DNA of 64,000 nt from Symsagittifera roscoffensis (lineage: Eukaryota; Xenacoelomorpha; Acoela; Convolutidae), in NCBI RefSeq assembly GCF_963678635.1, contig NC_087062.1, forward strand, positions 30,590,833 through 30,654,832. The letters run 5' to 3'. Shown piece by piece: positions 21,701 to 34,130 of the stretch. How positions within the stretch are numbered: the first letter of the stretch is position 1; each line of letters starts with the position of its first letter. The notes below the pieces were generated by a model. It was not told the DNA's origin. It did not search any database and saw only the letters and a list, made by a program, of their open reading frames with translations. A program made the translations under genes and the position numbers.

Positions 21701-24700
21701 GTAATAATGGAAACACACACAAAAAAGTCAAAGAACCAACAACCAATGCACGCGTAAGTCTCATAATCGTAAGGTCGTGGGTATGAGCCTCACGGGTCGC
21801 AGTTTAAGAAAAAATAATTTTTTTTTTGCTTTATATCGAACTATAAAATTTAAAAATAAATGTGAAAAAATTACAAGCAAAAAAAACTATGATCAACTGA
21901 ACCGTTTAGAACCAAAACCATTGCTGTTAATTTTATAAAAATCAATTGTTTTCAATTATCCAATTATCGAGCAAGCGCACTAAAAGAGGAATGAAAAATG
22001 CAAAAACGGCAGCGCGTAAGTCTCATATAATTGGGGTCATGAGTTCGAGCCTCGGAGGTTGATTTCCAGAAAAAATTTTTCCTTTGCTTTTTATCGAATT
22101 TTGAATTATCAAGAAACAAGAAAAAAAACGAGCAAATTTTATAATCAACTAACGCATTCAGATCCAAATTGATTGTTGTTAGTTCAATTGAAAATCAACT
22201 CATTAAAAACATCAGATTCTACCGCAGTCGCGCAAAAAGAGGGTGACAAATGCTAGAGACGATCACATGAAAACAACTATGATCAACTGAACCGTTTAGA
22301 ACCAAAACCATTGCTGTTAATTTTATAAAAATCAATTGTTTTCAATTATACAATTATCGAGCAAGCGCACTAAAAGAGGAATGAAAAATGCAAAAACGGC
22401 AGCGCGTAAATCTCATATAATTGGGGTCATGAGTTCGAGCCTCGGAAGTTGATTTCCAGAAAAAATTTTTCCTTTGCTTTTTATCGAATTTTGAATTATC
22501 AAGAAACAAGAAAAAAAACGAGCAAATTTTATAATCAACTAACGCATTCAGATCCAAATTGATTGTTGATAGTTCAATTGAAAATCAACACATTAAAAAC
22601 ATCAGATTCTACCGCAGTCGCGCAAAAAGAGGGTGACAAATGCTAGAGACGATCACATGAAAACAGTTCATTGAGTTTTATTTTAGTTTTGGGAAAAAAC
22701 TAAATTTTTGTGCGATCACCAAATTGATGGTAACAGACACAAAAAGAGTCAAAGAACTAACAGACAAGGCACGCGACAATGGCGCAGTCGGCAGCGCGTA
22801 AGTCTCATTATCTTAAAGTCGTAAATTTGAGCCTCATTGGTCGTAGTTGAAGAAGAACCATTTTATTTGCTTCATATTTGACTCAAAATTTGTTTAAAAA
22901 ATTGAAAAAAATTACGAGCAAAACCTATAATCCACTGAAGCGTTTAAAAAAGAAATAATTGTTGTTTATTAAATAATAAAACAATTCTTCAATAATATTA
23001 AGGTACACCACCATGGCGCAGTCGGCATCGGGTATGTCTCAAAATCTTAAGGTCGTGACTTCCAGCCTCAATAGTCGCAGTTTAAGAAAAAATTTTTTTT
23101 TTGCTTTCATCGAATTTTGAACTATCAGGAAACAAGAAAAAAAATAACAAGCAAAATTTATAATCAGCAAACGCATTCAGAACCAAATGTATTGTTGTTA
23201 GTTCAATTAAAAATCAACCCGTTAAAAATATCAGATTTTACCGCAGTCGCGCAAAAAAAAAACAAATGCAAGAGACGTTCACATGAAAACAGTTCATTTG
23301 ATATTTTTTATTAGTTTTGGGAGAAAAAAACGAAACTTTTGTTCGATCACCGAAATAATGGGAACACACACAAAACGTGTCAAAGAACCAACAAAAAATG
23401 TATGCGACCATGGCGCAGCGCGAAAGTCTCAAAATCTTCAGGTCGTGAGTTCGAGCCTCACAGGTCGCTGTTCAAGAAAAACTTTTTCCTTTGCTTTCAT
23501 CGAATTTTGAACTATCAGGAAACAAGAAAAAAAATAACAAGCAAAATTTATAATCAGCAAACGCATTCAGAACCAAATGTATTGTTGTTAGTTCAATTAA
23601 AAATCAACCCGTTAAAAATATCAGATTTTACCGCAGTCGTGCAACAAAAAGGTAACAAAAGCGAGAGACGTTCACATGAAAACAGTTCATTTGATATATT
23701 TTTTTAAGTTTTAGGAGAAAAAAATAAACTTTTGTGCGATCACCGAAATAATGGGAACACACACAAAACGTGTCAAAGAACCAACAAAAATGTATGCGAC
23801 CATGGCGCAGCGCAAAAGTCTCAAAATCTTCAGGTCGTGAGTTCGAGCCTCACAGGTCGCTGTTCAAGAAAAACTTTTTCCTTTGCTTTCATCGAATTTC
23901 GAACTATCAGGAAACAAGAAAAACATAACAAGCAAAATTTATAATCAACAAACGCATTCAGAACCAAATTTATTGTTGTTAGTTCAATTAAAAATCAACC
24001 CATTAAAAATATCAGATTTTACCGCAGTCGTGCAACAAAAAAGTAACAAAAGCAAGAGACGTTCACATGAAAACAGTTCATTTGATATATTTTTTTAAGT
24101 TTTAGGAGAAAAAAATAAACTTTTATGCGATCACCGAAATAATGGAAACACACACAAAAAGTGTCAAAGAACCAACAACCAATGCACGCGTAAATCTCAT
24201 AATTGTAAGGTCGTGAGTATGAGCCTCACGGGTCGCAGTTTAAGAAATAAGAATTTTTTTTTGCTTTTTATTGAACCATAAAATTTTTTAAAAAATGTGA
24301 AAAAATTACAAGCAAAAAAAAACTATAATCAACGGAACCGTTTAGAACCGAAACCATTGCTGTTAATTTTATAAAAATCAATTCTTTTCAATTATCCAAT
24401 TATCGAGCAAGCGCACCAAAAAAGGAATGAAAAACGCAAAAACGGCAGCGCGTAAGTCTCATAGACCTAGGGTCATGAGTTCGAGTCTCAGAGGTTGATT
24501 TCAAGAAAAAAATTTTCCATTGCTTTTCATCGAATTTTGAATTATCAAGAAACAAAAAAAAACGAGCAAAACGCATTGAGATCCAAATTGATTGTTGTTA
24601 GTTAAATTGAAAATCAACACATTAAAAACATCAGATTTTACCGTAGTCGCGCAAAAAGAGGGTGACAAATGCTAGAGATGATCACATGGAAACAGTTCAT

Positions 24701-25661
24701 TGAGTTTTATTTTAGTTTTGGGAAAAAACTAAATTTTTGTGCGATCACCAAAATGATGGGAACAGACACAAAAAGAGTCAAAGAACTAACAAGGCACGCG
24801 ACAATGGCGCAGTCGGCAGCGCGTAAGTCTCATAATCTTAAAGTCGTGAATTTAGGCCTCATTGGTCGTAGTTGAAGAAAGCTATTTTATTTGCTTCATA
24901 TCGAACTTAAAATTTGTTTGAAAATTTAAAAAAATTTACGAGCAAAAACTATAATCCACTGAAGCGTTTAGAAACAAAATAATTGTTGTTTGTTAAATAA
25001 TAAAACAATTCTTCAAAAATGTTAAGGTACGCAACCATGGCGCAGTCGGCAGAGGGTATGTCTCAAAATCTTAAGGTCGTGACTTCCAGCCTCAATGGTC
25101 GCAGTTTAAGAAAAAAGAAATTTTTTTTGCTTTATATTGAACTATAAAAATTTTTTAAAATACGAAAAAAATACAAGCTAAAACTATAACTGTTGTTCGA
25201 TTAATTATTTCTAAGTCATTTCTTCAAAAATATTGGACTCTCGAGCAAGCGGGCAAAAAAAAGGTGACAAACTCAAAAACGGTAGCGCGTAAGAATCATA
25301 ATTTTAAGGTCGCGAGTTCGAGCCTCACAGGTCGCAGTTCAAGAAAAAAAATTTCCTTTGCTCTTTATCGAATTATGAAATATCGAAAAACAAGAAAAAA
25401 ATAACACACAAAATTTATAATCAACTAACGCGTTCACAACCAAAATCATTGTTGTTAGTTTAAATAATTATCAACCCATAAAAAACACCAGATTTTACCG
25501 CAGTCGCGCTAAAAGAGGGTGACAAATGCAAGAGATGTTCACATGAAAACAGTTCATTTGAGTTTTGTTTAGTTTTAGGAAAAAAAACTAAACTTTTGTG
25601 CGATCACCGAAATGATGGGAACAGACACAAAAAACAGTCAAAGAACTAACAGACAAGGCAC

Positions 25662-25733
25662 GCGACCATGGCGCAGTCGGCAGCGCGTAAGTCTCATTAT
25701 CATGAGGTCGTGAGTTAGAACCTCACAGGTCGC
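25662..25733 (+). pseudogene. tRNA-Met-like copy (CAT), box B mutated
   Basis: Loop CTCATTA keeps CAT. Acceptor, D stem and T stem are nearly intact, but the T loop reads TTAGAAC, which breaks box B. An identical sister lies at 26,918. Confidence 0.4.
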
Positions 25734-27957
25734 AGATCAAGGAAATTTTTTTCCTTAGCTTTTTATCTAATTTTGAAATATCAAGAAACAAGAAAAAAAT
25801 AACAAGCTGAATCAATAATCAACTAACCCATTCAGAGTGAAATTGATTGTTGTTAGTTCAATTGAAAATCAACACATTAAAAACATCAGATTCTACCGCA
25901 GTCGCGCAAAAAGAGGGTGACAAATGCTAGAGACGATCACATGAAAACAGTTCATTGAGTTTTATTTTAGTTTTGGGAAAAAACTAAATTTTTGTGCGAT
26001 CACCAAAATGATGGGAACAGACACAAAAAGAGTCAAAGAACTAACAAGGCACGCGACAATGGCGCAGTCGGCAGCGCGTAAGTCTCATAATCTTAAAGTC
26101 GTGAATTTGAGCCTCATTGGTCGTAGTTGAAGAAAAACTATTTTATTTGCTTCATATCGAACTTAAAATTTGTTTGAAAATTTGAAAAAATTTACGAGCA
26201 AAAACTATAATCCACTGAAGCGTTTAGAAACGAAATAATTGTTGTTTGTTAAATAATAAAACAATTCTTCAAAAATATTAAGGTACGCCACCATGGCGCA
26301 GTCGGCAGAGGGTATGTCTCAAAATCTTAAGGTCGTGACTTCCAGCCTCAATGGTCGCAGTTTAAGAAAAAAGAATTTTTTTTTGCTTTATATTGAACTA
26401 TAAAAAATTTTTAAAATACGAAAAAAAATACAAGCAAAAACTATAACTGTTGTTTGATTAATTATTTCTAAGTCATTTCTTCAAAAATATTGGACTCTCG
26501 AGCAAGCGGGCAAAAAAAAGGCGACAAACTCAAAAACGGCAGCGCGTAAGAATCATAATTTTAAGGTCGCGAGTTCGAGCCTCACAGGTCGCAGTTCAAG
26601 AAAAAAAATTTCCTTTGCTCTTTATCGAATTATGAAACATCGAAAAACAAGAAAAAAATAACACACAAAATTTATAATCAACTAACGCGTTCACAACCAA
26701 AATCATTGTTGTTAGTTTAAATAATTATCAACCCATAAAAAACACCAGATTTTACCGCAGTCGCGCTAAAAGAGGGTGACAAATGCAAGAGATGTTCACA
26801 TGAAAACAGTTCATTTGAGTTTTGTTTAGTTTTAGGAAAAAAACTAAATTTTTGTGCGATCACCGAAATGATGGGAACAGACACAAAAAACAGTCAAAGA
26901 ACTAACAGACAAGGCACGCGACCATGGCGCAGTCGGCAGCGCGTAAGTCTCATTATCATGAGGTCGTGAGTTAGAACCTCACAGGTCGCAGATCAAGGAA
27001 ATTTTTTTCCTTAGCTTTTTATCTATTTTTGAAATATCAAGAAACAAGAAAAAAATAACAAGCTGAATCAATAATCAACTAACCCATTCAGAGTGAAATT
27101 GATTGTTGTTAGTTCAATTAAAAATCAACCCATTAAAAATATCAGATTTTACCGCAGTCGCGCAAAAAGAGGGTGACAAATGCTAGAGATGATCACATGG
27201 AAACAGTTCATTTGATACATTTTTTTTTAGTTTAGGGAGAAAAAAACTAAATTTTTGTGCAATCACCGAAATAATGGGAACACACGCAAAAAGGGTCAAA
27301 GAACCAACAAAGAATGTTCGCGCCCATGGCGCAGTCGGCAGAGCGTAAATCTCATAACCTTAAGGTCGTGAGTTCGAGCCTCACTGTTCGCAGTTTAAGA
27401 AAAAACATTTTTTTTGCTTTTTATCGAACTAAAAATTTTTAAAAAAATATATGAAAAAATTACAAGCAAAAAAACTATATTCAACTGAAGCAATTATAAC
27501 TGAAATAATTGCTGTTAATCTTATTATAAAAAAAACAATTAAGCGCACTAAAAGAGGAAAGAAAAACGCAAAAACGGAAGCGTAGATCTCATTTTCTTAA
27601 GGTCGTGAGTTAAAGGCTCACAGGTCGCTGTTCAAGAGAAACTTTTTCCTTTGGTTTCATCGAATTTTGAACTATCAGGAAACAAGAAAAAAATAACAAG
27701 CAAAATTTATAATCAACAAACGCATTCAGAACCAAATTTATTGTTGCTAGTTCAATTAAAAATCAACCCATTAAAAATATCAGATTTTACCGCAGTCGCG
27801 CAAAAAGAAGGTAACAAATGCAAAAGAGACATTCACATGAAAACAGTTCTTTGATACTTTTCATTAGTTTTTGGAGAAAAAAAACGAAATTTTTGTGCGA
27901 TCACCGAAATAATGGGAACACACACAAAACGTGTCGAAGAACCAACAAAGAATGTAC

Positions 27958-28029
27958 GCGCCCATGGCGCAGTCGGCAGAGCGTAAATCTCATAATCTTA
28001 AGGTTGTGAGATTGAGCCTCACTGTTCGA
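27958..28029 (+). pseudogene. tRNA-Met-like copy (CAT) with GCGCCCA acceptor
   Basis: The anticodon arm TAAAT-CTCATAA-TCTTA keeps the Met loop. The acceptor strand is GCGCCCA, and the D stem has one substitution (GCGC/GAGC). The T loop reads ATTGAGC. The same subtype recurs at 27,320, 29,426, 31,133 and 32,840 and marks the start of the 1,707-bp higher-order repeat. Confidence 0.4.
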
Positions 28030-28621
28030 ATTTAAAAAAAAAAACATTTTTTTTTGCTTTATATCGAACTAAAAATTTTCAAAAAATTATATGAAAAAAA
28101 ATTACAAGCAAAAAAACTATAATCAACTGAAGCAATTAGAACTGAAATAATTGCTGTTAATCTTATAATAAATCAATTCATTAAACTTATCCAATTATCG
28201 AGCAAGCGCACTAAAAGAGGAATGAAAAACGTAAAAACGGAAGCGAAGGTCTCATTTTCTTAAGCTCTTGAGTTCGAGCCTCAGATGTCGATTTCAAGAA
28301 AAACTTTTTTCTTTACTTTTTATCGAACTTTGAACTATCAGGAAACCAGAAAAAAATTACCAGCTAAATTTATAATCAACTAACGCATTCAGAACCAAAT
28401 TGATTGTCGTTAGTTCAATTAAAAATCAACCCATTAAAAATATCAGATTTTACCGCAGTCGCGCAAAAAGAAGGTAACAAATGCAAAAGAGACGTTCACA
28501 TGAAAACAGTTCATTTGATATCTTTCATTAGTTTTTGAAGAAAAAAAACGAAATTTTTGTGCGATCACCGAAATAATGGGAACACACACAAAACGTGTCA
28601 AAGAACCAACAAAAAGTGTAT

Positions 28622-28693
28622 GCGACCATGGCGCAGTCGGCAGCGCGTAAGTCACATAATCTACAGGTCGTGAGTTCGAGCCTCACAGGTCGC
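28622..28693 (+). pseudogene. tRNA-Met-like copy (CAT), U33 lost
   Basis: Box A, box B (GTTCGAGCC) and T stem are perfect, and six of seven acceptor pairs form. The anticodon loop is CACATAA: the anticodon is still CAT, but the invariant U at position 33 is A. The same change is in the copies at 29,024 and 30,731, so it spread by duplication. The copy at 32,438 lacks it. Confidence 0.45.
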
Positions 28694-29425
28694 TGTTCAA
28701 GAAAAACTTTTTCCTTTGCTTTCATCGAATTTTGAACTATCAGTAAACAAGACAAAAATAACAAGCAAAATTTATAATCAACAAACGCATTCAGAACCAA
28801 ATTTATTGTTGTTAGTTCAATTAAAAATCAACCCATTAAAAATATCAGATTTTACCGCAGTCGCGCAAAAAGAAGGTAACAAATGCAAAAGAGACGTTCA
28901 CATGAAAACAGTTCATTTGATATTTTTCATTAGTTTTTGGAGAAAAAAAACGAAATTTTTGTGCGATCACCGAAATAATGGGAACACACACAAAACGTGT
29001 CAAAGAACCAACAAAAAGTGTATGCGACCATGGCGCAGTCGGCAGCGCGTAAGTCACATAATCTACAGGTCGTGAGTTCGAGCCTCACAGGTCGCTGTTC
29101 AAGAAAAACTTTTTCCTTTGCTTTCATCGAATTTTGAACTATCAGTAAACAAGACAAAAATAACAAGCAAAATTTATAATCAACAAACGCATTCAGAACC
29201 AAATTTATTGTTGTTAGTTCAATTAAAAATCAACCCATTAAAAATATCAGACTTTACCGCAGTCGCGCAAAAAGAAGGTAACAAATGCAAAAGAGACGTT
29301 CACATGAAAACAGTTCATTTGATATTTTTCATTAGTTTTTGGAGAAAAAAAACGAAATTTTTGTGCGATCACCGAAATAATGGGAACACACACAAAACGT
29401 GTCGAAGAACCAACAAAGAATGTAC

Positions 29426-31132
29426 GCGCCCATGGCCCAGTCGGCAGAGCGTAAATCTCATAATCTTAAGGTTGTGAGATTGAGCCTCACTGTTCGCAGT
29501 TTAAAAAAAAATTTTTTTTTGCTTTATATCGAACTAAAAATTTTAAAAAAAATATATGAAAAAAAATTACAAGCAAAAAAACTATAATCAACTGAAGCAA
29601 TTAGAACTGAAATAATTGCTGTTATTCTTTTAATAAATCAATTCATTAAATTTATCCAATTATCGAGCAAGCGCACCAAAAGAGGAATGAAAAACGTAAA
29701 AACGGAAGCGAAGGTCTCATTTTCTTAAGCTCTTGAGTTCGAGCCTCAGATGTCGATTTCAAGAAAAACTTTTTTCTTTGCTTTTATCGAACTATCAGGA
29801 AACAAGAAAAAAATAACAAGCTAAATTTATAATCAACTAACGCATTCAGAACCAAATTGATTGTCGTTAGTTCAATTAAAAATCAACCCATTAAAAATAT
29901 CAGATTTTACCGCAGTCGCGCAAAAAAAAAACAAATGCAAGAGACGTTCACATGAAAACAGTTCATTTGATATTTTTTATTAGTTTTGGGAGAAAAAAAC
30001 GAAATTTTTGTTCGATCACCGAAATAATGGGAACACACACAAAACGTGTCAAAGAACCAACAAACAATGTATGCGACCATGGCGCAGTCGGCAGCGCGTA
30101 AGTCTCATAATCTACAGGTCGTGATTTCGAGCCTCACTGATCGCAGCTGATCAAAAAATTTGTTTTTGCTTAAATCGAACTATAGAATTTTTAAAAAATA
30201 TATGAAAAAATTACAAGCAAAAAAACTATAATCAACTGAAGCTATTAGAACTGAAATAATTGCTGTTAATCTTATAATAAATCATCTCTTTAAAATTATC
30301 CAATTATCGAGCAAGCGCACTAAAAGAGGAACGAAAAACGCAAAGACGGCAGCGCGTAAGTCTCATTTACTGAAGGTAGTGAGTTCGAGCCTCACAGGTC
30401 GCTGTTCAAGAAAAACTTTTTTCTTTGCTTTTTATCGAACTTTGAACTATCAGGAAACCAGAAAAAAATAACAAGCTAAATTTATAATCAACTAACGCAT
30501 TCAGAACCAAATTGATTGTCGTTAGTTCAATTAAAAATCAACCCATTAAAAATATCAGATTTTACCGCAGTCGCGCAAAAAGAAGGTAACAAATGCAAAA
30601 GAGACGTTCACATGAAAACAGTTCATTTGATATTTTTCATTAGTTTTTGGAGAAAAAAACGAAATTTTTGTGCGATCACCGAAATAATGGGAACACACAA
30701 AACGTGTCAAAGAACCAACAAAAAGTGTATGCGACCATGGCGCAGTCGGCAGCGCGTAAGTCACATAATCTACAGGTCGTGAGTTCGAGCCTCACAGGTC
30801 GCTGTTCAAGAAAAACTTTTTCCTTTGCTTTCATCGAATTTTTAACTATCAGTAAACAAGACAAAAATAACAAGCAAAATTTATAATCAACAAACGCATT
30901 CAGAACCAAATTTATTGTTGTTAGTTCAATTAAAAATCAACCCATTAAAAATATCAGACTTTACCGCAGTCGCGCAAAAAGAAGGTAACAAATGCAAAAG
31001 AGACGTTCACATGAAAACAGTTCATTTGATATTTTTCATTAGTTTTTGGAGAAAAAAAACGAAATTTTTGTGCGATCACCGAAATAATGGGAACACACAC
31101 AAAACGTGTCGAAGAACCAACAAAGAATGTAC
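29426..31132 (+). repeat. 1,707-bp higher-order repeat, copy 1
   Basis: The order of units is L(GCGCCCA)-S-L-S-L, with unit lengths of about 402, 257, 389, 254 and 405 bp. Copy 2 follows head to tail with near-identity: landmarks at 29,426, 30,073 and 30,731 recur exactly 1,707 bp later. Confidence 0.9.
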
Positions 31133-32839
31133 GCGCCCATGGCCCAGTCGGCAGAGCGTAAATCTCATAATCTTAAGGTTGTGAGATTGAGCCTCACTGT
31201 TCGCAGTTTAAAAAAAAATTTTTTTTTGCTTTATATCGAACTAAAAATTTTAAAAAAAATATATGAAAAAAAATTACAAGCAAAAAAACTATAATCAACT
31301 GAAGCAATTAGAACTGAAATAATTGCTGTTATTCTTTTAATAAATCAATTCATTAAATTTATCCAATTATCGAGCAAGCGCACCAAAAGAGGAATGAAAA
31401 ACGTAAAAACGGAAGCGAAGGTCTCATTTTCTTAAGCTCTTGAGTTCGAGCCTCAGATGTCGATTTCAAGAAAAACTTTTTTCTTTGCTTTTATCGAACT
31501 ATCAGGAAACAAGAAAAAAATAACAAGCTAAATTTATAATCAACTAACGCATTCAGAACCAAATTGATTGTCGTTAGTTCAATTAAAAATCAACCCATTA
31601 AAAATATCAGATTTTACCGCAGTCGCGCAAAAAAAAAACAAATGCAAGAGACGTTCACATGAAAACAGTTCATTTGATATTTTTTATTAGTTTTGGGAGA
31701 AAAAAACGAAATTTTTGTTCGATCACCGAAATAATGGGAACACACACAAAACGTGTCAAAGAACCAACAAACAATGTATGCGACCATGGCGCAGTCGGCA
31801 GCGCGTAAGTCTCATAATCTACAGGTCGTGATTTCGAGCCTCACTGATCGCAGCTGATCAAAAAATTTGTTTTTGCTTAAATCGAACTATAGAATTTTTA
31901 AAAAATATATGAAAAAATTACAAGCAAAAAAACTATAATCAACTGAAGCTATTAGAACTGAAATAATTGCTGTTAATCTTATAATAAATCATCTCTTTAA
32001 AATTATCCAATTATCGAGCAAGCGCACTAAAAGAGGAACGAAAAACGCAAAGACGGCAGCGCGTAAGTCTCATTTACTGAAGGTAGTGAGTTCGAGCCTC
32101 ACAGGTCGCTGTTCAAGAAAAACTTTTTTCTTTGCTTTTTATCGAACTTTGAACTATCAGGAAACCAGAAAAAAATAACAAGCTAAATTTATAATCAACT
32201 AACGCATTCAGAACCAAATTGATTGTCGTTAGTTCAATTAAAAATCAACCCATTAAAAATATCAGATTTTACCGCAGTCGCGCAAAAAGAAGGTAACAAA
32301 TGCAAAAGAGACGTTCACATGAAAACAGTTCATTTGATATTTTTCATTAGTTTTTGGAGAAAAAAACGAAATTTTTGTGCGATCACCGAAATAATGGGAA
32401 CACACAAAACGTGTCAAAGAACCAACAAAAAGTGTATGCGACCATGGCGCAGTCGGCAGCGCGTAAGTCTCATAATCTTCAGGTCGTGAGTTCGAGCCTC
32501 ACAGGTCGCTGTTCAAGAAAAACTTTTTCCTTTGCTTTCATCGAATTTTTAACTATCAGTAAACAAGAAAAAAATAACAAGCAAAATTTATAATCAACAA
32601 ACGCATTCAGAACCAAATTTATTGTTGTTAGTTCAATTAAAAATCAACCCATTAAAAATATCAGATTTTACCGCAGTCGCGCAAAAAGAAGGTAACAAAT
32701 GCAAAAGAGACGTTCACATGAAAACTGTTCATTTGATATTTTTCATTAGTTTTTGGAGAAAAAAAACGAAAATTTTGTGCGATCACCGAAATAATGGGAA
32801 CACACACAAAACGTGTCGAAGAACCAACAAAGAATGTAC
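31133..32839 (+). repeat. 1,707-bp higher-order repeat, copy 2
   Basis: Near-identical to 29,426-31,132. Its last L unit (32,438) differs by carrying a Met-like CTCATAA loop, where the equivalent unit of copy 1 (30,731) has CACATAA. Confidence 0.9.
32438..32509 (+). tRNA. Best-preserved elongator tRNA-Met (CAT)-like gene
   Basis: The 72-nt cloverleaf has acceptor GCGACCA/AGGTCGC (6 of 7), D stem GCGC/GCGC, anticodon loop CTCATAA with U33 and CAT, the U-U pair characteristic of elongator Met tRNA, variable loop AGGTC, and T stem GTGAG/CTCAC with loop TTCGAGC. Box A TGGCGCAGTCGG and box B GTTCGAGCC match the pol III consensus, and a T-run follows within 20 nt. Departures are the A7-A66 mismatch, a U-C pair at the base of the anticodon stem, and U instead of A as discriminator base. 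It may be a functional gene or a slightly damaged repeat copy. I favour the latter because dozens of relatives surround it. Confidence 0.45.
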
Positions 32840-33245
32840 GCGCCCATGGCGCAGTCGGCAGAGCGTAAATCTCATAATCTTAAGGTTGTGAGATTGAGCC
32901 TCACTGTTCGCAGTTTAAAAAAAACATTTTTTTTTTGCTTTATATCGAACTAAAAATTTTTAAAAAAATTAATGAAAAAAAAATTACAAGCAAAAAAACT
33001 ATAATCAACTGAAGCAATTAGAACTGAAATAATTGCTGTTAATCTTATAATAAATCAATTCATTAAATTTATCCAATTATCGAGCAAGCGCACCAAAAGA
33101 GGAATGAAAAACGTAAAAACGGAAGCGAAGGTCTCTTTTTCTTAAGCTCTTGAGTTCGAGCCTCAGATGTCGATTTCAAGAAAAACTTTTTTCTTTGCTT
33201 TTTATCGAACTATCAGGAAACAAGAAAAAAATAACAAGCTAAATT
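32840..33245 (+). repeat. 1,707-bp higher-order repeat, copy 3 (left part)
   Basis: It begins with the GCGCCCA-type L unit and its S unit. It is then cut at 33,245 by the LTR element and resumes at 61,604 with the remainder of the next L unit, so the retroelement sits inside copy 3. Confidence 0.85.
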
Positions 33246-34130
33246 TGTGCCAGTCGGTCATGTCTGGAGGTTTGACCTTGAGAAACACGTAATTTTGGAG
33301 TGAAGTTTTAATTTTAAAAATTTCGAATGGAGCCTGTCATGCTCAGTTTTCTCGAACCAACTGAAAACAAAAAGTGAAAAATCAGAACGACCGAATTAAC
33401 AATTGCGGGAAACTACTCAAGAAAAAGGCAGGAAATTGTTATTCGCAATTTCTCGACACGAAATAATAAGAGAGTAGAGCTGTCTTATCCCGAAAACAGG
33501 AGAATAGAACACAGACTTGAGAAAGGACGATTATTCGAACGGAACAGAGTGAACATTCAATGGAAGAGAGGACAACTCAAGTGTACCGATGGTTCATGCA
33601 GAAACTTTGATTCTTGAGACAGAACTAACTTCTGTTGTTAAAACTAATTAGCGTCAAACTTATTTAGTTATATTATTTGATTCTCGAGCTGCTCATCTTT
33701 TAATTACTCCTCATACTCAAGCGCATCGACATGTGAGTTCTCAATTTAAATTTCTCGAGCGTATTTTATGATAGTTATGTTGAGATAAGGCGAGTTTTAG
33801 GTTGATCCAGCTGAAATGGATCAAAGTTCCACTGTCCAATAAAAAGTAACTAAGCGGATTGTTCCGACCCGGTTTTTAACGGCGTTCATGTATTTTGGGT
33901 ATCTAGAGACCTAAGTATAGGGACGTTCATAATTCTAGAGTGGGGGGATATTTTAGTAGTAGCCTTTAAGCTGTAACGGGTCGTAGTCTCATGTCACAAA
34001 CGAACCGAATTGGCTCCGACTGATTTGAGGTAGAAAAACACAAGAGATAGTGTCCCTGACTCTTGAGCCAATGGTTATAGGGCCTATTTTTCTTAAGCCT
34101 CATGTGTGACTGCAGTAGACGAATGTTACA
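33246..34130 (+). repeat. 5' LTR
   Basis: 885 bp from TGTGCC to GTTACA. Its last 132 bp (33,999-34,130) recur at the right end of the element (61,472-61,603) with two mismatches. The left end abuts the interrupted array unit. An AATAAA lies at 33,838-33,843 and could serve as the polyadenylation signal. A convincing TATA box was not identified. Confidence 0.85.
33838..33843 (+). promoter_or_regulatory. Candidate polyadenylation signal in the LTR
   Basis: AATAAA lies in the LTR about 290 bp before its end. Its position is compatible with an R-region signal, but there is no independent evidence for the cleavage site. Confidence 0.3.

Larger units (their letters stand above)
19329..33245 (+). 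repeat. tRNA-derived array, plus-oriented block 2
   Basis: The longest uninterrupted stretch. Box-B positions run, for example, 20,757, 21,157, 21,405, 21,775 and 22,040, showing the L (370-405 bp) and S (248-265 bp) alternation. Full-length tRNA-like starts: 19,825, 21,106, 22,773, 23,007, 23,404*, 23,796*, 24,798, 25,031, 25,662, 26,053, 26,287, 26,918, 27,320, 27,958, 28,622, 29,024, 29,426, 30,073, 30,731, 31,133, 31,780, 32,438 and 32,840 (* seven bases missing in the D arm). Internal duplications are nested: about 1,284 bp (20,680 against 21,964), 390 bp (21,964 against 22,354) and about 1,255 bp (25,031 against 26,287). The block is cut by the LTR element at 33,246. Confidence 0.92.

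Noticed and set aside
15213-33000. Many similar open frames of 60-120 codons on both strands in the array (for example those starting LLVQLKINPLK)
   Set aside because: They are translations of the repeat unit, run through the tRNA body, change phase at homopolymers between copies and lack consistent starts.
6266-33245. CRISPR-like or phage-like repeat structure
   Set aside because: Units are 250-400 bp, tRNA-derived and eukaryotic in character, with no short palindromic repeats with unique spacers.
6266-33245. Ordinary dispersed tRNA-derived SINEs inserted next to one another
   Set aside because: There are no tails or target duplications, the T-run follows the tRNA directly, and units are head to tail with higher-order structure.
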